This document shows, in pieces, positions 46,844 to 55,272 of a stretch of 64,000 nucleotides of DNA. This stretch comes from Mycobacterium pseudokansasii (GTDB lineage: Bacteria; Actinomycetota; Actinomycetes; Mycobacteriales; Mycobacteriaceae), in contig NZ_UPHU01000001.1 of the NCBI RefSeq assembly GCF_900566075.1, positions 3,348,001 through 3,412,000 of the forward strand, in the 5' to 3' direction. The translations under genes and the position numbers were made by a program. The number at the start of each line of letters is the position of its first letter. Position 1 is the first letter of the stretch. Below the pieces are notes generated by a model. The model had not been told where the DNA came from, did not search any database, and worked only from the letters and a program-made list of their open reading frames with translations.

Positions 46844-47500
46844 CTACCGAAATGCCCGATTGCCGTATCTGTCGAGGGAGACGACTTCTCCGACTGGCCG
46901 GCGCGTCGTGGGACCGTACTTGCCGATCGGCCAGCCAAGAGGGATTACCGCGCACGGGGTGACATTCCATGGCAGCCCCAATGCCCGCCGCGCCAGTAGC
47001 GTGCTCCACAGCGGCACGGTGATCAATGCCGCACCCAGCCCCGCCGCACGTGCGGCCAGCAGCAGGTTCTGCACCGCGGGAAAAATGGAACCATAAGCGC
47101 TGCTCGTCGCGACCGTCGGCCAGGGTGGAATGACGCCCCTGAGGCACGCGACGACGACGACGGGGATCTCCTCGAAATGGTCGGCCTGCCATTGCACGGC
47201 CTTTTGCAGCCGAAGCATCTTCTCGTCACCGCGGCGTTCGAAGGAACGCTTGTACATCGGACTGACGAGGTTCATGGCTCTGCGGTTCAAACGGCCCAGC
47301 TTTGCGACTATTTCGCGATCCTTGACCACGATGAACTCCCAATTCTGCGCGTTGGAACCGGTTGGCGCCTTCATCGCCAGCTCGAGTAGATGGAGCACGA
47401 GGCTGTCATCGACCGGATCGCTCTTGAGCCGACGGATGGCACGCTGAGTGCGCATCGCCTCTTCGAGTGGCATGGTCAAGGGCTCTTGGTGCGCTGTCAT
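46844..47500 (-). CDS. Nitroreductase family protein
   Basis: The 218-residue protein starts MTAHQEPLTMPLEEAM. The segments TQRAIRRLKSDPV (FMN phosphate contact), LAMKAPTGSNAQNWEFIVV and FPAVQNLLLAARAAGLGAAL are characteristic of FMN-dependent nitroreductases. They reduce nitro compounds, quinones or enones using NAD(P)H in the cytosol. The substrate is unknown. Divergent from the PfkB kinase gene across about 140 bases; upstream of the fructosamine kinase gene on the same strand and possibly co-transcribed. Confidence 0.9.
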   Translation of the reverse strand: MTAHQEPLTMPLEEAMRTQRAIRRLKSDPVDDSLVLHLLELAMKAPTGSNAQNWEFIVVKDREIVAKLGRLNRRAMNLVSPMYKRSFERRGDEKMLRLQKAVQWQADHFEEIPVVVVACLRGVIPPWPTVATSSAYGSIFPAVQNLLLAARAAGLGAALITVPLWSTLLARRALGLPWNVTPCAVIPLGWPIGKYGPTTRRPVGEVVSLDRYGNRAFR

Positions 47501-47642
47501 GACCACAATTCAACACGGCCGACCCAGGATGCGATGCCGTCCCACCGGCCCCGTCATAGAGTGACCGCGTGGTCTTGTTGCCCTGGCGAAGACGGCCGCC
47601 ATCGCCTCATCGGTGCCGGACATGGAAAAGGCGGACCGCCCG

Positions 47643-48584
47643 ATGACCCGAGTCGAGATCGCTGTCGTCGGTGTGCACGTCCTCGACACCCACGTCCTCG
47701 GCATCACGTCCATTCCGGAGGGCTCGCAGGGCCAGCTCGTTCCGACGATCAAGATTTCCCCCGCAGGCACAGCGGGCGGTACGGCCGTCGTTCTGAGCCG
47801 GCTCGGGGCCGCAGTCCATTCCTTTGGCGCGATCGGCGCCGACGCGATGGGCGACGCCCTGCTGGCGATGCTGTGCCGTGAAGGGGTCGATGTCGGTGGC
47901 CTGGTTCGGACCACGGCGGCCCAGACCTCGGCGTCGGTCATCCCGGTGCGCCCAAATGGTGACCGCCCGGCCTGGCATTGCGTGGGCGCCAATGCCATGC
48001 TTCGGCTCGAAGACCTCAACCTGGACGAGGTGATCCGGTCGTCGCACCTGCACCTGGGCGGTCCCGAGTTTCTCGGGGGTCCGGCGGCCGGCGAGCTGCT
48101 GCAGTATGCAAAGAGCAACGGGCTCAGCACCTCTGTGGACATTCTCGCGGCGGGGGACCCCGGGCTGCTGCAGTGGATCGCCGACGTCCTGGCGCACACT
48201 GACTATCTGTTACCCAACGACGAACAGGTGCTCGGTCTCACCGGCGCGGCTGACGTCTTAGCCGGCGCACGTTGTCTGCTTGCCGCAGGCCCCGGCTGTG
48301 TGGCGGTGACCCAGGGCAGCAAAGGCGCACTGATCGTCTCCCATGACGAAACCGTCGAAGTGCCCGCGTTTGCCATTGATGTGGTCGACACCACCGGTTG
48401 CGGTGACGCGTTCTCGGCCGGATTCATACTCGGGCGCACGCTCGGGCGCGACCTCAGAGGTGCGGCTCGCCTCGGATGCGCTACCGCAGCGCATGTCGCC
48501 ACCGGAATCGGAACCGACGCCGGCGCATACGATTTCGATGTGGTCGAAGCGCTCGCGAGCGGCGATCACAGTGCCACCGCTTAA
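47643..48584 (+). CDS. PfkB-family carbohydrate/nucleoside kinase
   Basis: I choose ATG 47643 (MTRVEIAVVGVHVLDTHVLG), but ATG 47622 or GTG 47613 in the same frame are possible. The 313-residue protein has the PfkB N-terminal region AGTAGGTAVVLSRLGAAV and the C-terminal signature VVDTTGCGDAFSAGFILG, in which Asp of GCGD is the catalytic base and Cys replaces the usual Ala. It would phosphorylate a sugar or nucleoside with ATP. Specificity is not predictable. The convergent TetR gene ends 53 bases downstream. Confidence 0.88.
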   Translation: MTRVEIAVVGVHVLDTHVLGITSIPEGSQGQLVPTIKISPAGTAGGTAVVLSRLGAAVHSFGAIGADAMGDALLAMLCREGVDVGGLVRTTAAQTSASVIPVRPNGDRPAWHCVGANAMLRLEDLNLDEVIRSSHLHLGGPEFLGGPAAGELLQYAKSNGLSTSVDILAAGDPGLLQWIADVLAHTDYLLPNDEQVLGLTGAADVLAGARCLLAAGPGCVAVTQGSKGALIVSHDETVEVPAFAIDVVDTTGCGDAFSAGFILGRTLGRDLRGAARLGCATAAHVATGIGTDAGAYDFDVVEALASGDHSATA

Positions 48585-48636
48585 TGAAACGCGTTGGAAG
48601 TCTTCGTCGCACATCGAGGATGTCGGGACAGCGAGA

Positions 48637-49230
48637 TCAGTAATCCTTGATTGTCACGGACACTCGCGGCGTCGGGTCGTCATCACTGTGGGGGAGCCGC
48701 TGCCATGCTGCATCGACCAACGGCTGCAGAAACAGCTCGCCCATGAGCCGCACCAGCACGGCGATCGCCTGCTTTGATTCGTGACGTCCGGTGGAGGCCA
48801 CTCCGCTTGCACGCAGTTCCGCGACCTCACGACGGACGTTATCGATCAAGACGTCGAGCAGCGGTATCCGCTCATTCTTCTCTAATTCGAACGCCTCACG
48901 GCGGATGTAATTGAGCACCGGGGGGTTTTCGGCCAGCATGCGCTGGACCGCCTCCCGCCGAGCGGTTGCCGCCTCCGCGGGGCCGGCCTGATTGTCTACT
49001 TCGGCGACCGCTTGCCAGAAATAGTCCGCGACGAGCTCATCGACGGCCTGGCGAAGCCCGGCCTTGGTCTTGAAGTGATGCTGGACCAGTCCCAGCGTCA
49101 CCCCGGCCTCGGCCGCGATCGCGCGCAGCGACACCCGGTCCTCGCCGTACTGCGCGTACAGATCCAACGCCGCGTTTCGGATCCTGGCCTTGGCGGTCAG
49201 GTCATCGTTTGTCGCCCGGGGGTTCTGCAC
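48637..49230 (-). CDS. TetR-family transcriptional regulator
   Basis: The start is decided by AGGAGGT, a near-perfect Shine-Dalgarno, eight bases before GTG 49230; the long frame upstream of it is non-coding. The 197-residue protein has the helix-turn-helix RIRNAALDLYAQYGEDRVSL to RAIAAEAGVTLGLVQHHF (residues 15-55) and a helical ligand domain. Effector and targets are unknown. It is convergent with the PfkB kinase gene and divergent from the VapBC module. Confidence 0.9.
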   Translation of the reverse strand: MQNPRATNDDLTAKARIRNAALDLYAQYGEDRVSLRAIAAEAGVTLGLVQHHFKTKAGLRQAVDELVADYFWQAVAEVDNQAGPAEAATARREAVQRMLAENPPVLNYIRREAFELEKNERIPLLDVLIDNVRREVAELRASGVASTGRHESKQAIAVLVRLMGELFLQPLVDAAWQRLPHSDDDPTPRVSVTIKDY

Positions 49231-49495
49231 ATCGGACCTCCTTCTAATGCAGTCGCAGGAATCGTACCGAGACCGCGGGGGGCTCGGCGCTGAACAGTTC
49301 TTCGGCCGCAGAGCATTATTTTGAACGTCAGTGAGCGCGTAATAGGTCGCGACTGTCTCTGCCGCCGCAATCCGTTGATCCAATGACGAGTCGCACCCCC
49401 GGACCCATGGTCTCGGAACGGGTTTGCGGTTGTGACGTTGCTGCTGGTTCCTGAAGAGTTGGTGGCGGTGCGGCGGTGAGCCATTACGCACAGCA
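49231..49495. other. Divergent intergenic region tetR / vapBC
   Basis: No gene is visible. It must contain the tetR promoter. The palindrome at its right edge belongs to the vapBC promoter. Confidence 0.4.
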
Positions 49496-49532
49496 GCGAC
49501 ACAAGTGCTACATTGCGTAGCACTTGTGTCGC
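49496..49532. promoter_or_regulatory. Perfect palindromic operator of vapBC
   Basis: Two 16-base arms (49496-49511 and 49517-49532) are perfect reverse complements around the 5-base spacer ATTGC. The right arm ends 13 bases before the antitoxin start codon, and TACACTTG directly after it repeats part of the arm. Placement and symmetry fit the binding site for the VapB/VapBC complex in autoregulation, probably overlapping the promoter so that the message has a very short leader. Confidence 0.8.
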
Positions 49533-49545
49533 TACACTTGTCGTT

Positions 49546-49839
49546 ATGGGGACCACGATCAGTCAGCGGGAACTCCGAAACGACAGCGGGGCGATTATGC
49601 GCCGCGTCGAGGGAGGAGAGCGCTTCACGGTCACCAGGAATGGAATCCCGGTGGCTGACCTGGTGCCCCATGACCGGGCCGCGGCAGATCGACGCCGACG
49701 ATTCGTGCCGGTGGCAGAGGTCGCAGCCGGCCTCAGGCGGCTTCCGGACTGGGACGTTGAACGCTTCGCCGCCGAACTACGTCGGCTCGACGCCACGGTG
49801 GACGACAGCGACGCCGAGCCCTGGGGCAGCACCCGGTGA
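49546..49839 (+). CDS. vapB: Phd/YefM-type antitoxin (VapB)
   Basis: The 97-residue protein opens MGTTISQRELRNDSG and continues RRVEGGERFTVTRNGIPVADL, which is the Phd/YefM DNA-binding domain of VapB antitoxins. The C-terminal half (WDVERFAAELRRLD, DDSDAEPW) is the toxin-neutralising part. It is followed by the PIN toxin with a GTGA overlap, and preceded by a perfect palindrome that is its likely operator. The specific M. tuberculosis counterpart is not assigned. Confidence 0.92.
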   Translation: MGTTISQRELRNDSGAIMRRVEGGERFTVTRNGIPVADLVPHDRAAADRRRRFVPVAEVAAGLRRLPDWDVERFAAELRRLDATVDDSDAEPWGSTR

Positions 49840-50237
49840 TCACGGTTCATGAACGCGTGCTGCTGGATACGTCCGTGGTGATCGACTATCCGGCCGACGC
49901 GGTAGCTGCTCATGCTGATGCGGCCGCGGTCAGCACAATCACACTTGCCGAACTGTCGTATGGCCTGCATACCGAGGATCCGCTGCTTAGCGCCGCGCGC
50001 GAGCAGCGATACCACTGGATCGCCGATACATTCGAGCCAATACCGTTCGACGCGGGTGCCGCACGCATCTACGGGGCTTTGTGCGCGAATGTTCGTGCGG
50101 TCGGCCGAGATCCGAAGCCGCGCCGATTCGACATACTGATCGCCGCGGTCGCCGTCGCTCTCGGGATTCCGCTAATGACCCGCAACGAGAACGACTTCCG
50201 GGGCATTCACAGCGCCCTGCGCATCATCACCGTGTAA
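49836..50237 (+). CDS. vapC: PIN-domain toxin VapC
   Basis: The 133-residue protein starts at GTG 49836, overlapping the antitoxin stop. PIN-domain acidic residues are visible: Asp in LLDTSVVIDY, Glu in ITLAELSYG, Asp in RRFDILIAAVAVALG, and the final TRNENDFRGI segment. It is a predicted Mg-dependent ribonuclease that cleaves tRNA or rRNA when free of VapB. All motifs are intact, so the toxin is probably active. Confidence 0.92.
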   Translation: MITVHERVLLDTSVVIDYPADAVAAHADAAAVSTITLAELSYGLHTEDPLLSAAREQRYHWIADTFEPIPFDAGAARIYGALCANVRAVGRDPKPRRFDILIAAVAVALGIPLMTRNENDFRGIHSALRIITV

Positions 50238-50623
50238 GAGCAAGGCCAAGTGGACGTGTTCGACCGGCGCTCCGGGCAGTCCTGGTAACCCGCCATCTTC
50301 GATTCCGTCGTATTCCCGCTCATGAGGTCACCGTGGAACCGTGAGCGGCGCTACGGCGTGCGAGGTCGATACTGCGATACCGGCCGACCCGCCCTAGGGA
50401 TGGTGGGGGAGACCGCTCGTTTGCCGGCGACTGAACGACTCCGCTCCCTCGATGCGGCTGACGTTCTGGCTTTCCCGTCCGCACGTTCGCGTTCGGCCGG
50501 GCCGATACATGTTTCAGGTGGATCGAGACGAAAATTTCATGACGGTTTCGGTTGGGCAAAGTTACTGCAGCTTGCTCTCGATACGAGGGCGATATCGCCT
50601 GTTTGGTTTTAATGTTGGCTTCT
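50238..50623. other. Intergenic region upstream of CBM2 gene
   Basis: No gene is supported. The plus strand has an open frame that runs into the CBM2 gene from 50552, but sequence resemblance to Rv1987 puts the start at 50624. AT-richer bases at 50600-50620 (TTTGGTTTTAATG) may belong to the promoter. Confidence 0.4.
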
Positions 50624-51052
50624 ATGGCCGGACTGAAGAATTACGTGAAGCGCTGGCGCACAGCGCTTCACGTATCCATGTCGGCACTGATAGTTGCCAT
50701 CCTCGGACTCGCCATCACCCCCGTAGCTCATGCGGCTGCGGCGACGGCGACGTTGTCGGTCGAACATACATGGCAGACCGGTTTCATCGCTCGCTTCACC
50801 ATCACCAACTCGAGCATGGTGCCGCTTGCCGATTGGAAGCTTGAATTCGACATGCCGGTGGGACAATCCGTCTTGCACACGTGGAACAGCACCGTCACCC
50901 AATCTGGCACGCACTATGTTCTCACCCCCGCGAACTGGAATCGCGTCATAGCGCCCGGTGGTTCAGCCACAGGTGGTCTCAGAGGCGTGCTGAGCGGTTC
51001 CTACTCGCCACCGTCGAATTGCCTGCTCAACGGGCAATATCCATGCAGCTAG
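50624..51052 (+). CDS. Secreted CBM2 (carbohydrate-binding) protein, Rv1987-like
   Basis: The 142-residue protein matches the length and sequence of M. tuberculosis Rv1987: MAGLKNYVKRWRTALHVSMS, signal peptide with cleavage near AHA (about residue 37), then one CBM2 domain. Trp residues in HTWQTGF, DWKLEF, LHTWNS and NWNRVI are those that bind polysaccharide in this module. No catalytic domain is present, so the old label of chitinase is not supported by the sequence. The gene ends at 51052 and an insertion sequence begins seven bases later. Confidence 0.93.
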   Translation: MAGLKNYVKRWRTALHVSMSALIVAILGLAITPVAHAAAATATLSVEHTWQTGFIARFTITNSSMVPLADWKLEFDMPVGQSVLHTWNSTVTQSGTHYVLTPANWNRVIAPGGSATGGLRGVLSGSYSPPSNCLLNGQYPCS

Positions 51053-51058
51053 AGGCGG
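51053..51058 (+). repeat. Target-site duplication, left copy
   Basis: AGGCGG directly before the left end of the insertion element (51059) is repeated directly after the right end at 53688-53693. Length is within the range for IS21-like elements. Confidence 0.7.
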
Positions 51059-51274
51059 TGTCGGCGGACATGAAAAAATGCCCACTGGCGGACATGGAAA
51101 TGCCCGTTCGCGGCCAATAAGAACTGCCCACCGGCGGACACGAAAGTGCCCGCAGGCGGCCATGAATCTGCCCAGACCTACCTGATCCCGCCCGGCGCGT
51201 CAGCGCCGTGGCGGCCTCTCCTGTGGTTTCGATGTCGATGCCTAGTCGAATCGAAACCCGCAGGAGAGACCTAC

Positions 51275-52792
51275 TTGAAGTCTGACGGAGAACTCATGGA
51301 AATACTCAATGCCTACGACCTGACCGGCTCCTACCGCGCCGCTGCAGAGCTGTGCGGGTGCTCGCACCACACCGTGAAGAAAGCGGTCGACGACCGCGAC
51401 GCTGGTCTGCCGCCGGCGGTTCGGCGAGCCCGGATGATCGATGATTGGCGCGACGTCCTGGAGGGCTGGGTCTGTGATTCGAAGGGAAAGATCCGCGGCG
51501 ACAAAGCCCACGAAAAGTTGGTGGCGTTGGGATATACCGGCACTGACCGCACGACCCGACGTGCGTTGGCTGAAGTCAAATCGCAATGGCGACTGGGCAA
51601 TACGCGGGTGCACCGGCCCTGGATCACCGAGCCCGGACTGTGGCTGCAGTACGACTTTGCCGACGGCCCGATGGTGGCCGGCCGGCGGATCGTGCTGTTG
51701 GTGGCGTGGTTGGCGTGGAGCCGATACCGGGTGGTGATCGCGTTGCGGGACCGCACCGCGCCCAGTGTCTTCGCCGGACTGGACCGAATCTTTCGGATCG
51801 TGGGCGGTGCGCCGACCTACCTGCTGACCGACAACGAGAAAACCGTCACCACCGGACACATCGCTGGGGTCCCGGTCCGCAACCGCCTGGCGGTGACCTT
51901 CGGGCGCTACTACGGCATCTCGGTATTGACTTGTGAACCCGCCGACCCGGCGTCCAAAGGTGGCGTGGAGAACGCGGTGAAACTCGCCAAAGCCGACATC
52001 GTGCCCACCGATACCAACCTGCTACCCGAGTACGACAGTTTCGCCGACGTCGAAACAGCATGCGCGCAGTTCGTCACCGACATCAATGCCCGCGTGCACC
52101 GCACCACCGGCCGTCGACCAGTCGAGATGCTCAGCCAGGAACGCCCCGCCCTGCACGCGGTACCCGACCTACCCCACACCGCCGCTCTCGGAGTGACCCG
52201 CCGAGTCCCCGACAACACCCCCATGGTCACCTTCGAACACTGCCAATACTCGCTACCGGCAACACTATTGGGGCACACCGTGTGGATCCGACACCACGAC
52301 CACACCGGCGAGGTCGTCATCTGTGCTCTCGATGACGCAGGCCCGGTGGAGGTGGCGCGACACCACCGCGCCACCCCGGGCAGCCCCGCCATCAACGACA
52401 GTCACTTCCCCGGGCACCGCGACAGGATTCCCGGCGATTACCGCGTCCGGGCCCGCACCGTCTCCGAGCAGACATTCTTGGCGCTGGGTCCCGGTGCGGC
52501 GGTGTGGCTCAAAGAAGCGGCCGCCGTCGGCACCGAACGCATCCTGCAGAAAATGGCCCACGCCGTCGAACTCTCCGCGTTGGCCGGTCGCGCGGATGTC
52601 GACTGGGCCTTGGGTCATGCGGCCGTGCATGGCCGCTTCGCCACCGGCGACTTGGATTCCATCCTTGCCGCCAAGGGCCTAGACCTGACCCGTCGCGGCG
52701 CCGGTGAGGACACCTCACTGGCGCAAGGCACCAGCGGGTGGAACCTGTTCGGCGCCAACATCATCGATGCCCCTGAGGCAGGTATCGCATGA
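51275..52792 (+). CDS. istA: IS21 transposase IstA
   Basis: I start at TTG 51275, which follows AGGAGA, giving 505 residues; ATG 51296 is an alternative and the frame is open further upstream through the terminal repeats. The N-terminal helix-turn-helix is LTGSYRAAAELCGCSHHTVK. The DDE catalytic core shows Asp in WLQYDFADGP, Asp in YLLTDNEKTV and Glu in SKGGVENAVKLAK. It cuts and joins the element ends. istB overlaps its end by four bases. Confidence 0.92.
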   Translation: MKSDGELMEILNAYDLTGSYRAAAELCGCSHHTVKKAVDDRDAGLPPAVRRARMIDDWRDVLEGWVCDSKGKIRGDKAHEKLVALGYTGTDRTTRRALAEVKSQWRLGNTRVHRPWITEPGLWLQYDFADGPMVAGRRIVLLVAWLAWSRYRVVIALRDRTAPSVFAGLDRIFRIVGGAPTYLLTDNEKTVTTGHIAGVPVRNRLAVTFGRYYGISVLTCEPADPASKGGVENAVKLAKADIVPTDTNLLPEYDSFADVETACAQFVTDINARVHRTTGRRPVEMLSQERPALHAVPDLPHTAALGVTRRVPDNTPMVTFEHCQYSLPATLLGHTVWIRHHDHTGEVVICALDDAGPVEVARHHRATPGSPAINDSHFPGHRDRIPGDYRVRARTVSEQTFLALGPGAAVWLKEAAAVGTERILQKMAHAVELSALAGRADVDWALGHAAVHGRFATGDLDSILAAKGLDLTRRGAGEDTSLAQGTSGWNLFGANIIDAPEAGIA

Positions 52793-53562
52793 ACACCACC
52801 ACCACCGCGGCGCTGCCCGCCGACGTCGAAACCTTGATGCGTGGGCTGCGGTTGCCGCACGCCCGGGCGATCGCCGCCGACGTGCTGGCCACCGCCCGCG
52901 CGCAACGCTGGGATCCCACCGAAGTCATCAAAGCACTGTTGGCCGAAGAATCCGCCGGCCGCGCCCGCTCCATGCTGGCCTCCCGCCGCAAAGCCGCCGG
53001 CTTCCCCACTGGGAAGACCTTCGACGCGTGGGACCCGGCCGCATCCTCGATCCCGCTGCCTACCCAACACGCGCTACAGACCCTGGAATGGGTGGGTCGT
53101 CGTGAAAATCTGGTGGTCTGCGGGCCCGCCGGCACCGGTAAGACGTTCTTCCTCGAAGCCCTGGGGCAGAAAGTCATTGAGGCCGGTATGCCGGTGGCGT
53201 GGTTCACCCTCGAGCAGATCGGGGTGCTCGTGCGGGCGCACCGCGCTGACGATTCCCTCGGAAAGGCCGTGGCCAAGATCGTGCGCGCTGAGCTCGTCGT
53301 CATTGATGACGTCGGGCTACTCCCGGTCGGCGCGGATGCCGCAGAAGGGCTTTACCGCATTGTCGAAGCAGCCTATGAGCGCAGGTCGGTGGCGATCTCG
53401 TCCAATCTGCACCCGAGCGGCTTCGACGAGCTGATGCCCAAAACATTGGCCACCGCGACCGTCGACCGACTCCTGCACCATGCGCACCTGTGCCAAACCA
53501 GCGGAGACTCCGTGCGCCTGGCCCAAGCCCTGCACGGGAAAGGAGTCAAACCCCTGACCTGA
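52789..53562 (+). CDS. istB: IS21 helper ATPase IstB
   Basis: The 257-residue AAA+ ATPase starts at the ATGA overlap with istA. The Walker A motif GPAGTGKTFF is near residue 118, and Walker B ELVVIDDVGLLP near 168. IstB is a DnaC-like protein that loads on target DNA and activates IstA. The gene is intact, so the element is probably mobile. The C-terminal part HAHLCQTSGDSVRLAQAL is normal for the family. Confidence 0.92.
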   Translation: MNTTTTAALPADVETLMRGLRLPHARAIAADVLATARAQRWDPTEVIKALLAEESAGRARSMLASRRKAAGFPTGKTFDAWDPAASSIPLPTQHALQTLEWVGRRENLVVCGPAGTGKTFFLEALGQKVIEAGMPVAWFTLEQIGVLVRAHRADDSLGKAVAKIVRAELVVIDDVGLLPVGADAAEGLYRIVEAAYERRSVAISSNLHPSGFDELMPKTLATATVDRLLHHAHLCQTSGDSVRLAQALHGKGVKPLT

Positions 53563-53687
53563 CACACGCTACCGGTGGCGGACCCACCGTCATGGGCAGA
53601 TTCGTGTCCGCCACTGGGCAGTTCTTATTGGCCACCTACGAGCAGTTCTCATGTCCGCCCATGGGCAGTTTCAGCTGTCCATTGACA

Positions 53688-53693
53688 AGGCGG
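53688..53693 (+). repeat. Target-site duplication, right copy
   Basis: AGGCGG follows the right end of the IS21-like element immediately and equals the six bases at 51053-51058. Confidence 0.7.
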
Positions 53694-54444
53694 CGGAGCA
53701 CTGAGGCTCGACGGCTCCGACAGTGCGGCCATGCCGCATAGGCTCAGTGAACAGATGTGCCGATCCCACTGCCGCCGAGTGTTGCCCTGAACAGCGCAAA
53801 TCTCCCGGAGACCGAGAATTTCGGACTCGACTGAGCACCCAAACTCGGGTTCGGTAGCGCCCGGGTACCTGTGCAGAAGGGTATGCCCGCCGATCAGCTT
53901 CATGTGCCGTTAGCTCGCCAGACCAGAGCGGCGCCAAAAGGGCATACCTCCGATAACCGACGTGGTTATCTGCGTGTCCTGCCGCCACCCCGAAGGCGGT
54001 GACGCGCCTGACGCAATACGCAGTGTTTCGTTGGATATCGGCGGTGTCGAGATCTGTTGAATTCCCTTGGCAGCGACGCCTGCCGGGGCGAGGGGAGCCC
54101 GGCCAGGATTCCGCTCGCCGCGGAGCCCTTCATATTGCCGCAACAGTCGGTGTGCGCACGACACCAGTCTCGGGTTGGTCCCGACATCGAGATAACCCTA
54201 TGCGGTGAAATCAGTGCTGCGCACGCTGAACAGGCTGACTCCGGAACCAAATCTGATGCCGTCGCAGGTGGGCCGTCGGGAGCACACCTGCATATACGGC
54301 AGCGGCGGAATGGCTGATCCAGGATTGTCAAGAATTCGACACCGCCGATAGATTCACCACCTGGTCACAAATCGGTGACATCGGGTTCTGCGAACATCGC
54401 ACAGGTCTTCGGCAATCTGCGCCGGCGGACATGGAGAAATACTG
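53694..54444. other. Gene-poor region after the insertion sequence
   Basis: No gene can be supported in these 751 bases. Open frames of 65-120 codons occur on both strands (for example 53966-54331 minus, 54057-54317 plus) without ribosome-binding sites or known motifs. GC content is lower and more irregular than in the flanking genes, as expected for decayed or foreign DNA. Confidence 0.4.
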
Positions 54445-55272
54445 TTATAGGTGGCCTATCGTTGCCAGAGTCCGATCCCACAAGTCGCTGGCAAGGTGCC
54501 GGTCACAGGCCGTGCGGCTGGCTTTCGCGATCTCGCTCTTCGCGTAATATTCGCCTGGCTGCCAATCGATTCCGGGTGTACTTGACGCGAGCCAGGCCAG
54601 CGGCGCGGCTCCCTGCTCTGCGGTCGCAAACAGTCGGGGAAGCGACAGCTTTTCCAAGAGCGCAAAAACCTGTGAACCCGAAGCCCGGCTGAAATTGGTG
54701 GCGACCACACCAGGGTGTACCGCTGCAACCGAGAGCCCGTCAGGATGGTAGCGTCGATGTAATTCCCTGGTGAACAAGATGTTTGCCAGCTTCGAGATGG
54801 CATAGGCGACGATGGGACGGCGCCGCAGGGTGTTCTCGAAGTCGGCAATGGCGATATTACGAACCCATTTATGCGCCCCGCTGGACGTATTGATTACACT
54901 GGCCCGGGACTCGACCAATAAATCCAAAAGCTGCGTAGTGAGTAGAAATGGCGCCAAGTAGTTGACCTGATAAGTTATCTCGTAGCCGTCAGCCGTCAGG
55001 TAGGGTTTGTTGGTCATTCCACCCGCATTGTTGACCAGTACGTCGATACGCGGGTACTGCGAACGAATTTTGTCTGCCAGGGCTCGAACCTGCCAAAGAT
55101 CAGCGAAGTCTGCCACGAAATAGTCCGCGCCTAATTCCGCGGCCACCGCGGTAGTCTTGCTTCGGCTCCGGCCAACAACGACGACGTTTTCGTCGTTGTG
55201 ACTTAGCCGGCGTGCCGCCGCAGCGCCAATGCCGTCGCTGGCACCGGTAATGACGATCGTCCTTGCTGACAC
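54445..55272 (-). CDS. Short-chain dehydrogenase/reductase (retinol dehydrogenase-like)
   Basis: From GTG 55272 the 275-residue protein starts MSARTIVITGASDGIG. It has the classical SDR signatures: TGASDGIG (8-15), NNAGG (about 85), Ser in INTSSGAH, and YAISK with catalytic Tyr and Lys (near 160). The substrate loop (LRRRPIVAYAISKLANILFT) places it with retinol dehydrogenase/protochlorophyllide-reductase-like SDRs. Codon usage is less GC-biased than in neighbours (many A/T third positions), suggesting a transferred gene. The start is uncertain because no strong ribosome-binding site is seen. Confidence 0.85.
   Translation of the reverse strand: MSARTIVITGASDGIGAAAARRLSHNDENVVVVGRSRSKTTAVAAELGADYFVADFADLWQVRALADKIRSQYPRIDVLVNNAGGMTNKPYLTADGYEITYQVNYLAPFLLTTQLLDLLVESRASVINTSSGAHKWVRNIAIADFENTLRRRPIVAYAISKLANILFTRELHRRYHPDGLSVAAVHPGVVATNFSRASGSQVFALLEKLSLPRLFATAEQGAAPLAWLASSTPGIDWQPGEYYAKSEIAKASRTACDRHLASDLWDRTLATIGHL

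Larger units (their letters stand above)
51059..53687 (+). mobile_element. IS21-family insertion sequence, complete
   Basis: The 2629-base element begins TGTCGGCGGACATG and ends with TTGACA, so both ends read TGTC inward. Each end has a tandem array of related 22-24 base units of the form GGCGGACATGAAxxTGCCCA: five on the left (51059-51175) and four on the right (53591-53687). The best match is GGCCAATAAGAACTGCCCA at 51113 against its reverse complement near 53615-53633. Such arrays are the transposase-binding sites of IS21 elements. Inside are istA and istB, both intact, overlapping by four bases. Six-base direct repeats flank it. It is inserted just after the CBM2 gene stop codon. Confidence 0.9.

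Noticed and set aside
51059..51175. Short regular repeats at 51.1 kb considered as CRISPR or VNTR
   Set aside because: They are the terminal transposase-binding units of the IS21-like element, mirrored at the right end.
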